From contig OY292274.1 in assembly GCA_958496175.1 (NCBI GenBank), forward strand, positions 64,676,630-64,740,629: a stretch of DNA of 64,000 nt. Reading direction: 5' to 3'. Under the pieces are notes generated by a model. That model did no database searches and was not told the DNA's origin. It was given only the letters and a program-made list of their open reading frames with translations. Positions 46,311-57,631 of this stretch are shown one piece after another. Made by a program: the position numbers and the translations under genes. Position 1 is the first letter of the stretch, and the number at the start of each line of letters is the position of its first letter. The stretch comes from Sisyra terminalis. Taxonomy: Eukaryota; Arthropoda; Insecta; Neuroptera; Sisyridae.

Positions 46311-47485
46311 ATACGTTTAAAGTTTTAGAACCAAAATATAAAGAAATTGGTAATCAAGTGAAATTATAACCCAATTAGTCGACAATTGTTGCATTTCAAC
46401 TGCCTAATTTGTTGCCATTTTAATTTTACTGTCGCAAACCTATAAATTTTGCATTTAAATTAGGCGAGTGTTACGTTTGGCGGTCAATTGCTTGTGTTAA
46501 AATATTTGTATATTTCTCAAATGAAAGTAAAAAGATAAAAAAATTAAGACAAAAAAAATTAGGTGCGACTCTTTCGTATAAGTCGAGGTCACAACCAAAT
46601 TCTATTGTTCATTTCTCGATGATAAATTTCAATAATTATTGCTTAAAATTTCCTTATGCCTACATACATTACTTGTCGATGAAAAAGTAAATGTCGAAAA
46701 GCCAAAAATCGCAGATTTCCTAATAAGAATTTGATCTTTAAATCTTTGATTACCGAGAGAAATAAGTTTGGGTTGAAAAAATAAAACGGATATTTTTTTT
46801 ATGTGTACCACATTTAACGGTGACTTTGAACTAATAATAGCGGTTTTGTAGTGTTGGAAGGTTTGAGATAAATGCGTAAGTGATTTCCCGATAAAATCAA
46901 TTTTTATTTCTTGCAGGCATTCATGGAAGTGTATGATGATGATGATGCAATTGTTGGTATTTTATAAATATTCATAAAAGTCGTATATTTGTGCCACGTT
47001 CATGTGGGTGGAGTTAAAAAATTATTTAATGAGAACGTTTCTTTTTGTTATAATTTCATTCTCGAGCAATGATATTAAGTAATAGTTGGATTAAATAATT
47101 AGTAGCATTACGAATGTAATTAATTATGATTTTTCATCTCACATTATAGCTATGTATAACGCTGGCACTCTTTCATTCTATATACTTAAATATATAAATA
47201 TAGAAAGAAATTGCAATTGCCACTTTGGTTGTTTATATAATTGCATAGAATGAAGTTGAGTGGGAATTAAAACGTAAACAAGTAGAAATAAACGGAGCGT
47301 TTTTGTGCAACTTTTAATTTAAAATTTTGCTACAATTTTCAAGTGTTCTACATTCTTCGCAAAAAATTTTTAATTTGATATGACAATTAGGGCAATTTCT
47401 GCTTGCCAAATTAAAAAAAAAAAAGATTAAATCTCAAGTAGATAGCAGAAGAAAATTCAAGTGAATAGATTGAAATTTAAGTAAA
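46311..47485. other. AT-rich non-coding stretch
   Basis: No gene or repeat boundary is seen. Confidence 0.35.
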
Positions 47486-47735
47486 CCAAAACTATGGGAA
47501 GAGTTATGCGAGTATATGCAATACGCCGTACAGCAAAGCATAGTTGGTTGTCTATACGTTTTCACTTGTTTGGCAGTGTAAATAATTTATCGTTAATACA
47601 TGCCGATCGGTGTTCCTTATTACAATGTGATTTTTTATTAAATATTTTTAAAGCAAAATATCCTTAAATATTTTATTATCATCTTCACTGATTTTTTTTC
47701 CCAAGAATTTGCGTTTATGTGCTATCATTTGGCAA
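47486..47735 (+). repeat. Dispersed repeat E, copy 1
   Basis: About 240 bp, with GCAATACGCCGTACAGCAAA, CCGATCGGTGTT and AAGAATTTGCGTTTATGTG blocks, repeated at 48990-49226. Confidence 0.8.
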
Positions 47736-47904
47736 TGAATTACGTTTCCTTTTTAGATGACTTACGAAATGGACTAAAGATGCTTATTTGAGCAAAATTC
47801 TACTTTAACTCTAAAAATTAAGATGGAAATATGTTTCTTTTTCAAAGAGAGAGAACAAAGAATATATTTAAACTCATATGGGGGGGAGAGTCTTGTTTCC
47901 GTGG

Positions 47905-48005
47905 CAACAAAATATGACAACGGATTCTTATAAAATTTGCGAAAATAAATCGAAAATTAAGAATACAAAAAGTCTCGTTTTCGCTTCGTTTACGTGCAAA
48001 AGAAG
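47905..48005 (-). repeat. Repeat F, inverted copy
   Basis: Reverse complement of the unit tandemly repeated at 48463-48740 (AACGGATTCTTATAAAATTTG and complement). Confidence 0.75.
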
Positions 48006-48462
48006 ATTTTCGGTCCAAAAATATGAATATTATTTCTTATGGGACTAAAATGTAAACAAAATAAGTCATGATAACAATGTCAAAATTGATTATCATTAGA
48101 ACGAAAACAATACTCAGTACAACTGATTTCGTCTTTGTGTAGAAGATATTGACTTAATTAATTCAATATAAAGAAATAACCCCGTCCATAAAATTAGATT
48201 TTGTTCCTATTGGTCAATTTTAATTAAAAATTTTAAGGTCCTTCTTAATATAATCCGCAGTGAAACACCATGTATTGAGATATTCAAAATTCAAAAATCG
48301 AAATCATAAACTAAAGATATATGTTTAAATAAGAGATCCTAAAAATCTTCCATTTGCACTATGATGGTTATTATAATTCCGTTTTTATAAAAAAATCGAT
48401 ACACACATTAAACATAACTAGGATATATATAATGAAGAGAATATATCACAAACTGAACCAAA

Positions 48463-48740
48463 AACCCTATTTTTTATATAAACGAAGCGGAAATGAGACT
48501 TTTTGTATTCTTCATTTTCGATTTATTTTTGCGAATTTTATAAGAATCCGTCGTCAAAATCTGCCTCCACGGAAAGTAGACTCAGTACTTTTGGTATACA
48601 CCTGCGAATTTTAGAATCTAAAAACCCTATTTTTTATATAAACAAAGCAAAAACGACACTTTTTGTATTCTTCATTTTCGATTTATTTTTGCGAATTTTA
48701 TAAGAATCCGTCGTTAAAATTTGTCGCCACGGAAAATACT
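48463..48740 (+). repeat. Repeat F, two tandem copies about 155 bp apart
   Basis: Both contain AACCCTATTTTTTATATAAA and a block ending TTATAAGAATCCGTCGT. The ORFs across them (86 and 66 codons) are a by-product of the duplication. Confidence 0.8.
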
Positions 48741-48989
48741 TCCTATCTTTGGGATATTGTCACTCAGCTGAAGTCAGCTGAGGTTTTAAGAAGCACATTA
48801 AATCTTCTTTTCTTATGAACGATGGGAAAATTATTTTTTTTTATAATTGTATTAGTTTTGTTTACTACGAATTTATTCAAATCCATCGTTAGATTTTCAT
48901 TATAATAATTAAAAATAATATAGCAATGGATCCTTATAAAATCAATAAAATTAAAAAATGATAAATAAAATTTAGCTGTAATAGGATTA

Positions 48990-49226
48990 AACCAAAACCA
49001 TAGGAAATGTTATGCTAGTATATGCAATACGCCGTACAGCAAAGCATATTTGGTTGCCTATACGTTTTCACTTTCTTGACAATGTAAATAATTTATCGTT
49101 AATACATACCGATCGGTGTTACCAATTACAATATGATTTTTTAATATATATTTTTAAATCAAAATAATCCCTAAATATTTATCATCATCTTCACTGATTT
49201 TTTTCTCAAGAATTTGCGTTTATGTG
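48990..49226 (+). repeat. Dispersed repeat E, copy 2 (ends at a hAT insertion)
   Basis: Colinear with 47486-47735 until GCGTTTATGTG, where the hAT element begins. The sequence after the hAT does not resume repeat E. Confidence 0.8.
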
Positions 49227-49920
49227 CAGTGGCGTAGCTAGGTAACCAAGGGCGCTGGAGCAAATTAAAAAATGGGGCCCCACTGCTATGTAAACTGATT
49301 AGGTTTAATAAAAAAAATATACAAATACTTTGGAAATGCTAAGCTACTTAAGCTCTTTTTTGTGCACTGCAGGGCAGGTAATACAAATATTAAACAGTAC
49401 CAACATAAATTACAAATAATATTTGGAGTAAGTTTAACTAATAAAACGAAATAGAGAAGGTTCAAGGGTTTATTATATAAAGTTCGGGCCTACCAACTGA
49501 CTAAATAAAAATTATATTTACAATTTTTTTCCTAGCTTTAGTTTTCGCAAAAGTATCAATGACTTCGTTTCAATTCAGGCTTGATGCAGTTTTGTTTTCA
49601 ATTGCTATTAGCGATTAATGTCGGAGTCGAGTTTAGCCCATATTATTTCTTAAATAATTTTCTATTATTTTCAATTTGCTAAATGACCTTTCAGCTGCTG
49701 TAGAAATGACAGGAATTGTAAAGAATAATAACATCGCTGTAAATACTTCCGTTAGGTGGCATTCTAGCACTCCATATTTGCTCATTATTTCCTTACATAA
49801 TTGGTGAACTTCCAACTGAATTTCCAAAAGTTCAGTTCGATCAAGATTTCTGGCAAGGATTCGAGGGTCCCCTGAGCTTGAGGGTCCCGGGGCACTGCCC
49901 CGCCTACCCCTACGCCACTG
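49227..49920 (-). mobile_element. hAT transposon, internally deleted (copy 4, 694 bp)
   Basis: The ends are CAGTGGCGTAGCTAGG (left) and the complement of CAGTGGCGTAGG (right). The flanking octamers TTTATGTG and CATATAAT do not match, so one side has been rearranged. Otherwise it is colinear with copies 1 and 2. Confidence 0.85.
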
Positions 49921-49932
49921 CATATAATCCAT
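49633..49932 (-). pseudogene. hAT transposase C-terminal fragment
   Basis: The open frame reads from the right terminus into LLEIQLEVHQLCKEI, then VFTAMLLFFTIPVISTAAER followed by SFSKLKIIENYLRNNMG. The conserved Ala-Glu-Arg-Ser-Phe-Ser of hAT dimerisation domains is intact here, unlike in copy 1. The first roughly 20 residues are translated from the TIR and are not part of any natural protein. The catalytic core is missing. The frame stops after LRNNMG; copy 1 continues about 35 residues further. Confidence 0.85.
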
Positions 49933-50010
49933 TATTTTTTATCATGAAGTTAGTAGAAAAATAAGTATAATTTTCTATGATTTATAGAGGCTCCTTTTGA
50001 AAAATTCTTT
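49921..50010 (+). repeat. Dispersed repeat C, copy 3 (diverged)
   Basis: Matches TTATCATGAAGTTAGTAGAA and AATTTTCTATGA blocks of 25191-25290. Confidence 0.6.
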
Positions 50011-51093
50011 TTCTAAAACTTTATGCTTATTTATAAGCATAAAGTAACCGTTAACAAAACCATTTAACAAAAAATTCTTCAATATGCCTCTACCACGATA
50101 ACTAGACTCTTACCCTACGGTAGGCTGAAAACTCTTCAGGGTAAGTGTATAAAAACAATTGTAATTTAATGAATAATTTTTTTAGGAAAAACCAAGTTTT
50201 TGTAACGACCAAAAATGGGGGACTACATCACCATAACGACAAACGTAAAGCCACGCAATTGTAACTCTACTTTCACGAAGCCTTAATTAAATAAACGTAA
50301 ACTGTAGTAATTGTCTTTATGTTGAATACTGGGAGCTTTTTTTCATGTTTATTTCAACGTCAGATGAGTTACGTTCTTCGAATATAGTTACGGTTCAATT
50401 GGGAGAGTTGATGAGGACAATAAATGTCGTTCTGCAAATCGTTGACATTATTAAGTTCAAATATGCCTTTGTCGGAGGAGACAATGCAATTTCCCGACAT
50501 TGTTTTAATTTTTGTGACGTATTGTATTATATGTACTCGTTGTAATTGAATGGATGAAAAGTGTACGGTTGGATTTGTTTGTCGATGGCAAATAAAAGAA
50601 GGCACGCAGCCTCCCGTGGATGATTGGAACAAAGACATTTTCTTGTCGTTTCAAGCGAATAAAATTCTAGCTACGATCTACCAACAACCCTCTGTGCCAG
50701 TCTCAACTTCCTTTTTATTAATTTATAAATATTGTTGCTGTTGTTCTTTGAGACTGGTAATAACCAATTCATTCCATGTTCTTACAGTGGGACGAGTTTA
50801 ATAGTGTCTTTGTCATATTTCTATTTATCAAATCTCACAAATATTTTATATAACAAAAAATGTACCGTAAACTCTCTGTAATAATATTCCTATTATCTAA
50901 ATGCTTAAGTGATACCTCCTCAATTGCGAAATTGCATAACTATTTTAACCGTTAATATATTGTATGTATAAATCAAACAATCTTGTACTGCAATTAATTT
51001 ATTCAAACTAACTAATAAATTTTCTTCCCGGAACTTCCCGTTCCGACTTGTCAAGCATCTGCGAATATTAATATTTTATAATTATGCAAAACC
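50011..51093. other. Non-coding stretch before the satellite array
   Basis: No gene is supported. Overlapping frames at 50345-50801 on both strands (66, 83 and 89 codons) have no recognised domain. Confidence 0.35.
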
Positions 51094-54000
51094 ATTAAGG
51101 ATGATTCAATCTTAAATATTGTGCTAAGTTTAAGCAAAAAAACCAACCCCTAATATTCTTTTTGTACAATTGAAAAATGTCCTTTTGTAAACTTTGATTC
51201 GATATTGTGAGTGTCCTTTTACACACAGGACAACAATTTTTTCACATTCCTACTCACGAGAGGGTATTGTTAATGAATCCGTTTCATAAATATGTCCTTA
51301 TAAGGAAAAGCCATCCTTCGAAAACGATAAATTTCAGGGCTAAATTGGTGCATGCATTTTTACCTCTTTAACTTCCAAATTTGATTTTCCAAGGATCCAG
51401 CCACTAAATGAAAATTCCTTTTACGCAGTTACGTTGAGGAAGATTCGGTGTAAAATTTTCTGCTTAATTTCACCTAATAAACCCACTCCGTATATCCTTT
51501 TTAAGCAATTGAAAAAGGTCCTTTTTGAAACTTTGAATCGATATTGTGAGTGTCCTTTTGCACACAGGACAAAAATTTTTTCACATATCTACTCACGTGA
51601 GGGTGTTAATAATGAATGTGTTTCATAAATATGTCCTTATAAGGAAAAGCCATCCTTCGAAAACGATAAATTTCAGGGCTAAATTGGTGCATGCATTTTT
51701 ACCTCGTTAACTTCCCGTTTTGATTTTCCAAGGATCTAGCCACTAAATGAAAATTCCTTTTACGCAGTTACGTTAAGGACGATTCGGTGTGAACTTTTCT
51801 GCTTAATTTCACCTAATAAACCCACTCCGTATATCCTTTTTAAGCAATTGAAAAAGGTCCTTTTTGAAACTTTGAATCGATATTGTGAGTGTCCTTTTGC
51901 ACACAGGGCAAAAATTTTTTCACATTCCTACTCACGTGAGGGTGTTATTAATGAATCCGTTTCATAAATATGTCCTTATAAGGAAAAGCCATCCTTCGAA
52001 AACGATAAATTTCAGGCCTAAATTGGTGCATGCATTTTTACCTCGTTAACATCCCGTTTTGATTTTCCAAGGATCTAGCCACTAAATGAAAATTCCTTTT
52101 ACGTAGTTACGTTAAGGACGATTCGGTGTAAAATTTCTGCTTAATTTCACTAAATAAACCCACTCCTTATATCCTTTTTATGCAATTGAAAAAGGTCCTT
52201 TTTGAAACTTTGAATCGATATTGTGAGTGTCCTTTTGCACACAGGACAAAAAATTTTTCACATTCCTACTCACGTGAGGGTGTTGTTAATGAATCCGTTT
52301 CATAAATATGTCCTTATAAGGAAAAGCCATCCTTCGAAAACGATAAATTTCAGGGCTAAATTGGTGCATGCATTTTTACCTCGTTAACTTCCCGTTTTGA
52401 TTTTCCAAGGATCTAGCCACTAAATGAAAATTCCTTTTACGCAGTTACGTTTAGGACGATTCGGTGTAAAATTTCTGCTTAATTTCACTAAATAAACCCA
52501 CTCCTTATATCCTTTTTATGCAATTGAAAAAGGTCCTTTTTGAAACTTTGAATCGATATTGTGAGTGTCCTTTTGCACACAGGACAAAAATTTTTTCACA
52601 TTCCTACTCACGTGAGGGTGTTGTTAATGAATCCGTTTCATAAATATGTCCTTATAAGGAAAAGCCATCCTTCGAAAACGATAAATTTCAGGGCTAAATT
52701 GGTGCATGCATTTTTACCTCGTTAACTTCCCGTTTTGATTTTCCAAGGATCTAGCCACTAAATGAAAATTCCTTTAACAGAGTTATGTTAAGGACGATTC
52801 GGTGTAAACTTTTCTGCTTAATTTCACTAAATAAACCCACTCCTTATATCCTTTTTAAGCAATTGAGAAAGGTCCTTTTTGAAACTTTGAATCGATATTG
52901 TGAGTGTCCTTTGGCACACAGGACAAAAATTTTTTCACATTCCTACTCACGTGAGGGTGTTGTTAATGAATCCGTTTCATAAATATGTCCTTATACGGAA
53001 AAGCCATCCTTCGAAAACGATAAATTTCAGGGCTAAATTGGTGCATGCATTTTTACCTCGTTAACTTCCCGTTTTGATTTTCCAAGGATCTAGCCACTAA
53101 ATGCAAATTCCTTTAACAGAGTTATGTTAAGGACGATTCGGTGTAAACTTTTCTGCTTAATTTCACTAAATAAACCCACTCCTTATATCCTTTTTAAGCA
53201 ATTGAAAAGGGTCCTTTTTGAAACTTTGAATCGATATTGTGAGTGTCCTTTTGCACACAGGACAAAAATTTTTTCACATTCCTACTCACGTGAGGGTGTT
53301 GTTAATGAATCCGTTTCATAAATATGTCCTTATACGGAAAAGCCATCCTTCGAAAACGATAAATTTCAGGGCTAAATTGGTGCATGCATTTTTACCTCGT
53401 TAACTTCCCGTTTTGATTTTCCAAGGATCTAGCCACTAAATGCAAATTCCTTTAACAGAGTTATGTTAAGGACGATTCGGTGTAAACTTTTCTGCTTAAT
53501 TTCACTAAATAAACCCACTCCTTATATCCTTTTTAAGCAATTGAAAAAGGTCCTTTTTGAAACTTTGAATCGATATTGTGAGTGTCCTTTTGCACACAGG
53601 ACAAAAAATTTTTCTTATTCCTACTCACGTGAAGGTGTTGTTAATGAATCCGTTTCATAAATATGTCCTTATACGGAAAAGCCATCCTTCGAAAACGATA
53701 AATTTCAGGGCTAAATTGGTGCATGCATTTTTACCTCGTTAACTTCCCGTTTTGATTTTCCAAGGATCTAGCCACTAAATGCAAATTCCTTTAACAGAGT
53801 TATGTTAAGGACGATTCGGTGTAAACTTTTCTGCTTAATTTCACTAAATAAACCCACTCCTTATATCCTTTTTAAGCAATTGAAAAAGGTCCTTTTTGAA
53901 ACTTTGAATCGATATTGTGAGTGTCCTTTTGCACACAGGACAAAAATTTTTTCACATTCCTACTCACGTGAGGGTGTTGTTAATGAATCCGTTTCATAAA

Positions 54001-55384
54001 TATGTCCTTATAAGGAAAAGCCATCCTTCGAAAACGATAAATTTCAGGGCTAAATTGGTGCATGCATTTTTACCTCGTTAACTTCCCGTTTTGAATTTCC
54101 AAGGATCTAGCCACTAAATGAAAATTCTTTTTACGCAGTTACGTTAAGGACGATTCGGTGTAAACTTTTCTGCTTAATTTCACTGAATACACCCACTCCT
54201 TATATCCTTTTTAAGCAATTGAAAAACGTCCTTTTTGAAACTTTGAATCGTTATTGTGAGTGTCCTTTTGCACACAGGACAAATTTTTTTTCACATTCCT
54301 ACTCACGTGAGGGTGTTATTAATAAATCCGTTTCATAAATATGTCCTTATAAGGAAAAGCCATCCTTCGAAAACGATAAATTTCAGGCCTAAATTGGTGC
54401 ATGCATTTTTACCTCGTTAACTTCCCGTTTTGATTTTCCAAGGATCTAGCCACTAAATGAAAATTCCTTTTACGCAATTACGTTAAGGACGATTCGGTGT
54501 AAAATTTTCTGCTTAATTTCACCAAATAAACCCACTCCTTATATCCTTTTTAAGCAATTGAAAAAGGTCCTTTTTGAAACTTTGAATCGATATTGTGAGT
54601 GTCCTTTTGCACACAGGACAAAAATTTTTTCACATTCCTACTCACGTGAGGGTGTTATTAATGAATCCGTTTCATAAATATGTCCTTATAAGGAAAAGCC
54701 ATCCTTCGAAAACGATAAATTTCAGGCCTAAATTGGTGCATGCATTTTTACCTCGTTAACTTCCCGTTTTGATTTTCCAAGGATCTAGCCACTAAATGAA
54801 AATTCCTTTTACGCAATTACGTTAAGGACGATTCGGTGTAAAATTTTCTGCTTAATTTCACCAAATAAACCCACTCCTTATATCCTTTTTAAGCAATTGA
54901 AAAAGGTCCTTTTTGAAACTTTGAATCGATATTGTGAGTGTCCTTTTGCACACAGGACAAAAATTTTTTCACATTCCTACTCACGTGAGGGTGTTGTTAA
55001 TGAATCCGTTTTATAAATATGTCCTTATAAGGAAAAGCCATCCTTCGAAAACGATAAATTTCAGGGCTAAATTGGTGCATGCATTTTTACCTCGTTAACT
55101 TCCCGTTTTGAATTTCCAAGGATCTAGCCACTAAATGAAAATTCTTTTTACGCAGTTACGTTAAGGACGATTCGGTGTAAACTTTTCTGCTTAATTTCAC
55201 TGAATACACCCACTCCTTATATCCTTTTTAAGCAATTGAAAAACGTCCTTTTTGAAACTTTGAATCGTTATTGTGAGTGTCCTTTTGCACACAGGACAAA
55301 TTTTTTTTCACATTCCTACTCACGTGAGGGTGTTGTTAATGAATTCGTTTCAAAAATATGTCCTTATAAGGAAAAGCTATCTTT
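51094..55384 (+). repeat. Satellite DNA array, about 12.6 units of about 339 bp
   Basis: Units repeat every 339 bp in direct orientation. Landmarks in each unit are TTAAGGACGATTCGGTGTAA, the CACACAGGACAAAAATT block, CACGTGAGGGTG (CACGTG palindrome), CCTTATAAGG and GGTGCATGCATTTTTACC (TGCATGCA palindrome). The first unit is strongly diverged, the central units (about 52.4-54.1 kb) are nearly identical, and the last ends abruptly after AAGGAAAAGCTAT. This gradient is typical of unequal-exchange homogenisation. The 65-codon ORF seen in several units is a by-product of the repetition. No transcript signals are evident. Confidence 0.95.
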
Positions 55385-56258
55385 GTCATGATCCGATTTT
55401 TTACAAAATGTAGAGGTTAGGCAACCCATTGTTCATCTTTGTATTTGGGCTGCGGTTTACGTTCACTAGTTTAAAACTTATAAATAGTACATATGATTTG
55501 TTATATTAATTTATATCAATGCAATTTTACAGATTCCACTTACCTGAAAATCGATGGCAATGTCAGTTTTGTTGGAGTTGAAGATCATCCTTAGGGCAGA
55601 TTAATGTTTAGTAAGTGCTATTGTTGTTGAGACTTGTAAATATTGTTCTAATTGAATTTTTCACTACCTACAGGGAAGACATTAGAGAATTATTCATTGG
55701 ATTTGAATTGTTCATCTTTTCCAAATGGACGTTCGAGGAATGAATCCAGATCGTTCCCGAATCTTCCATCAAATTCATCAAGGATATCATTTCCACAATT
55801 GGTATCTTCCGAGAAGAATACGAAGAATGGATTTACTACAATAATTAGTGATTTATTTTTTGTTTCAATAAATCAGTGAAGTGATGTGATAAAGTGATTA
55901 AAGTGATAAATAATTAAAATATCAGACAATTCTAGAGCTTTTTCTTGTTAACTTAATAATAATTTCCATAAGATTATAACAATTGATACTTTTACATAGT
56001 TTATACAAACAATTGTTAATATGCACAAAACTGTTATTGTAATATTGTATATATTATTGAATTGATATTAAACATCAATAAATTTATTTTAATAGAATAC
56101 ATTGTTTCAATTCGATTTCCCACACCTGTCCTCTTGAAATTTATTTTTCAGGGATATGATATAAGAGTTAAGTTAATAACTAATAAGGTAAGTATACTAA
56201 AAGGTTTAATAATATAGGTAGGTATAATATAATTAATACGGCATATAATGTAGGGGCA
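55385..56258. other. Region after the satellite; possible terminal exon and poly(A) signals
   Basis: CACTACCTACAG at about 55660-55671 is a good splice acceptor. Two frames follow: one open to 55879, and one reading EDIRELFIGFELFIFSKWTF before a TGA and resuming IQIVPESSIKFIKDII. AATAAA occurs at about 55867 and 56082. I recognise no protein family, so only a tentative exon can be suggested. Confidence 0.3.
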
Positions 56259-56629
56259 ATGTTTTTCGATAAATTATCGAATAATACGAAAAAAGTCAAT
56301 GGAATATGGTTGGGAAATTCTAATTATTTCGATCGAAATAAGTATTCATTTTTTCACAAATCTCATAAGAATTGTTTAAATATAAGTTTTAACTTAATTT
56401 ACATATATCATATGATAGCCGCATCGCTAATGTCGCCGCCACCACCGGAGCTGAGGATTGCTGGATCGGAACCCGAAGGGGGTAAGTGTTTTTTCTTTAA
56501 TATAATAATTAATTTCTATTCCTTACAGCCTATCCTGTCACTAATTAACATTAATAATTGTTTCCAGACATTGCATCATCGAAATATTCGATCGAACAAT
56601 TCCAACCTTTCGGGGTTGGATGGAAATGA
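56259..56629 (+). CDS. Tentative two-exon gene end, module copy 1; product unknown
   Basis: A frame from 56259 runs into a GC-rich, coding-like stretch (MSPPPPELRIAGSEPEG, about 56427-56480) and meets a donor GTAAGTG at 56482. Two acceptors follow, TTACAG at 56528 and TTTCCAG at 56567. Using the second, the frame continues ASSKYSIEQFQPFGVGWK and stops at 56629. The start codon is arbitrary, and an upstream exon is likely because the first 50 codons look non-coding. No family is recognised. The second exon coincides with the conserved hairpin, so conservation there may be structural rather than coding. Confidence 0.3.
56482..56567 (+). other. Candidate small intron, module copy 1
   Basis: GTAAGTG donor with alternative acceptors giving 47 or 86 nt, sizes common for insect introns. 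The layout is repeated in module copy 2. Confidence 0.35.
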
Positions 56630-56650
56630 TCGATCGATCGATGATGCAAT
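56570..56650 (+). other. Strong hairpin, module copy 1
   Basis: The outer stem ATTGCATCATCGA pairs perfectly over 13 bp with TCGATGATGCAAT. A middle TCGATCG block pairs with CGATCGA. The inner stem TCCAACC/GGTTGGA has loop TTTCGG. The length of 81 nt is in the size range of structured RNA precursors, but transcription is unproven. Confidence 0.6.
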
Positions 56651-56683
56651 ATATTTTGCATTTTATTTTTGCTCATTGGATTT

Positions 56684-56840
56684 GTGACGTCACTCAATTT
56701 CTTATATTCAACGTCACACATACATCGCCATCCAATGACATCACCCAATGACGTCATTCCCAAAAATATTTGAAAAATGAGCGAATTTTTGATTTTCGGG
56801 AAATAGGATTTTGGGAATGTCTTAGTTACGTCACGGGAGG
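56684..56840. promoter_or_regulatory. CRE-like palindrome cluster, copy 1
   Basis: TGACGTCAC at about 56686, AATGACGTCATT at about 56750 and TTACGTCACGG at about 56826 match the CREB/ATF site TGACGTCA or its half. They are conserved in copy 2. Binding is not shown. Confidence 0.35.
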
Positions 56841-57259
56841 CCTAAAAAACATATCCTAAAGTCGATTTTTTTCGTTTTTTTTGAGAAAATTTTTTGGCCG
56901 AATTCCGAAAATCCCCTAAAATTGGCTAATAATGACACTTTCTTGCACTTTTTTCAACTTTAATGCCGTTTTTAGCGTTAACTATCGGTCGTAGGTTAAC
57001 GATAGTAGGCTCATTCGATAGCGCCTGAATTACTCTATCGATGGTGTAAATTTGGTCCCGGAAAACCTTAAGGGAAAAAACTTTTTTTTCAACTTTTCAG
57101 AAATTCCAAATCGTCGATGAAATGGTCGACGATTTTATAAATTTTTTTTTGTCGAATTTCTCAACGAAATTAGCACCATAGATGCGTTATGATACGATCG
57201 AAGCTATTATATGAAAACATAACCACTTTTCGATGTTCTTAATGGAATTTTTCGATTTA

Positions 57260-57631
57260 ACGAAGTTACATATTATGCATCATAATGCAATGCAAATGTA
57301 AATTGTTTTCTTGAAAAAAAGGATCAAGGATCTAAAAATTTTCCAATGTGGTTAGACAACTTTTCCGAACGTAACATGAAGAAGCAATGGTTCAAATTTT
57401 TCCGGAAAATTCCACGAAAATCGATCGATTGTAAAAAATTAATGTTACGTAATTTGATATTGCAGAATTATATATTATGCAAGATAATGGTATTCAAATA
57501 CAAGTGTTTTTCTCGAAAAAAAGGACGAAGGACTATAAAATGTTACAATGTCTTTAGTCCAATTTTCCGGGATTAACATGGAGCAGCTATGGTTAAAATA
57601 TTTTTGGAAAATTCCAATTCCTTCGATCGAA
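57260..57631 (+). repeat. Diverged tandem repeat encoding similar peptides
   Basis: Two units about 200 bp apart (57260-57430 and 57462-57631) share ATATTATGCA, TTTTCTTGAAAAAAAGGA and AACATGA/GGAGCA blocks. In matching frames both give NFS/QFS..NM....W.K.F.KIP..SI. The spacer between them ends in TTGATATTGCAG. Confidence 0.6.

Larger units (their letters stand above)
56480..57210 (+). repeat. Duplicated module, copy 1
   Basis: Colinear with about 57771-58470: donor, acceptor, hairpin, CRE-like palindromes, GTTACGTCACGGGAGGCCTA, AGCGTTAACTATCG, GAATTACTCTATCG, GGTCCCGGAAAACCTTAAGG and GATGAAATGGTCGACGATTT in the same order. The copies are diverged (substitutions and small indels), so the duplication is not recent. 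Confidence 0.85.

Noticed and set aside
52785..53999. Repeated 65-codon ORF (LRTIRCKLFCLISLNKPTPY...) in successive satellite units
   Set aside because: It recurs only because the satellite is tandem. Other units break it, composition is not coding-like, and there is no start context or promoter.
51094..55384. CRISPR-like regular repeats
   Set aside because: The period is 339 bp with whole-unit identity and no repeat/spacer alternation; the DNA is eukaryotic.
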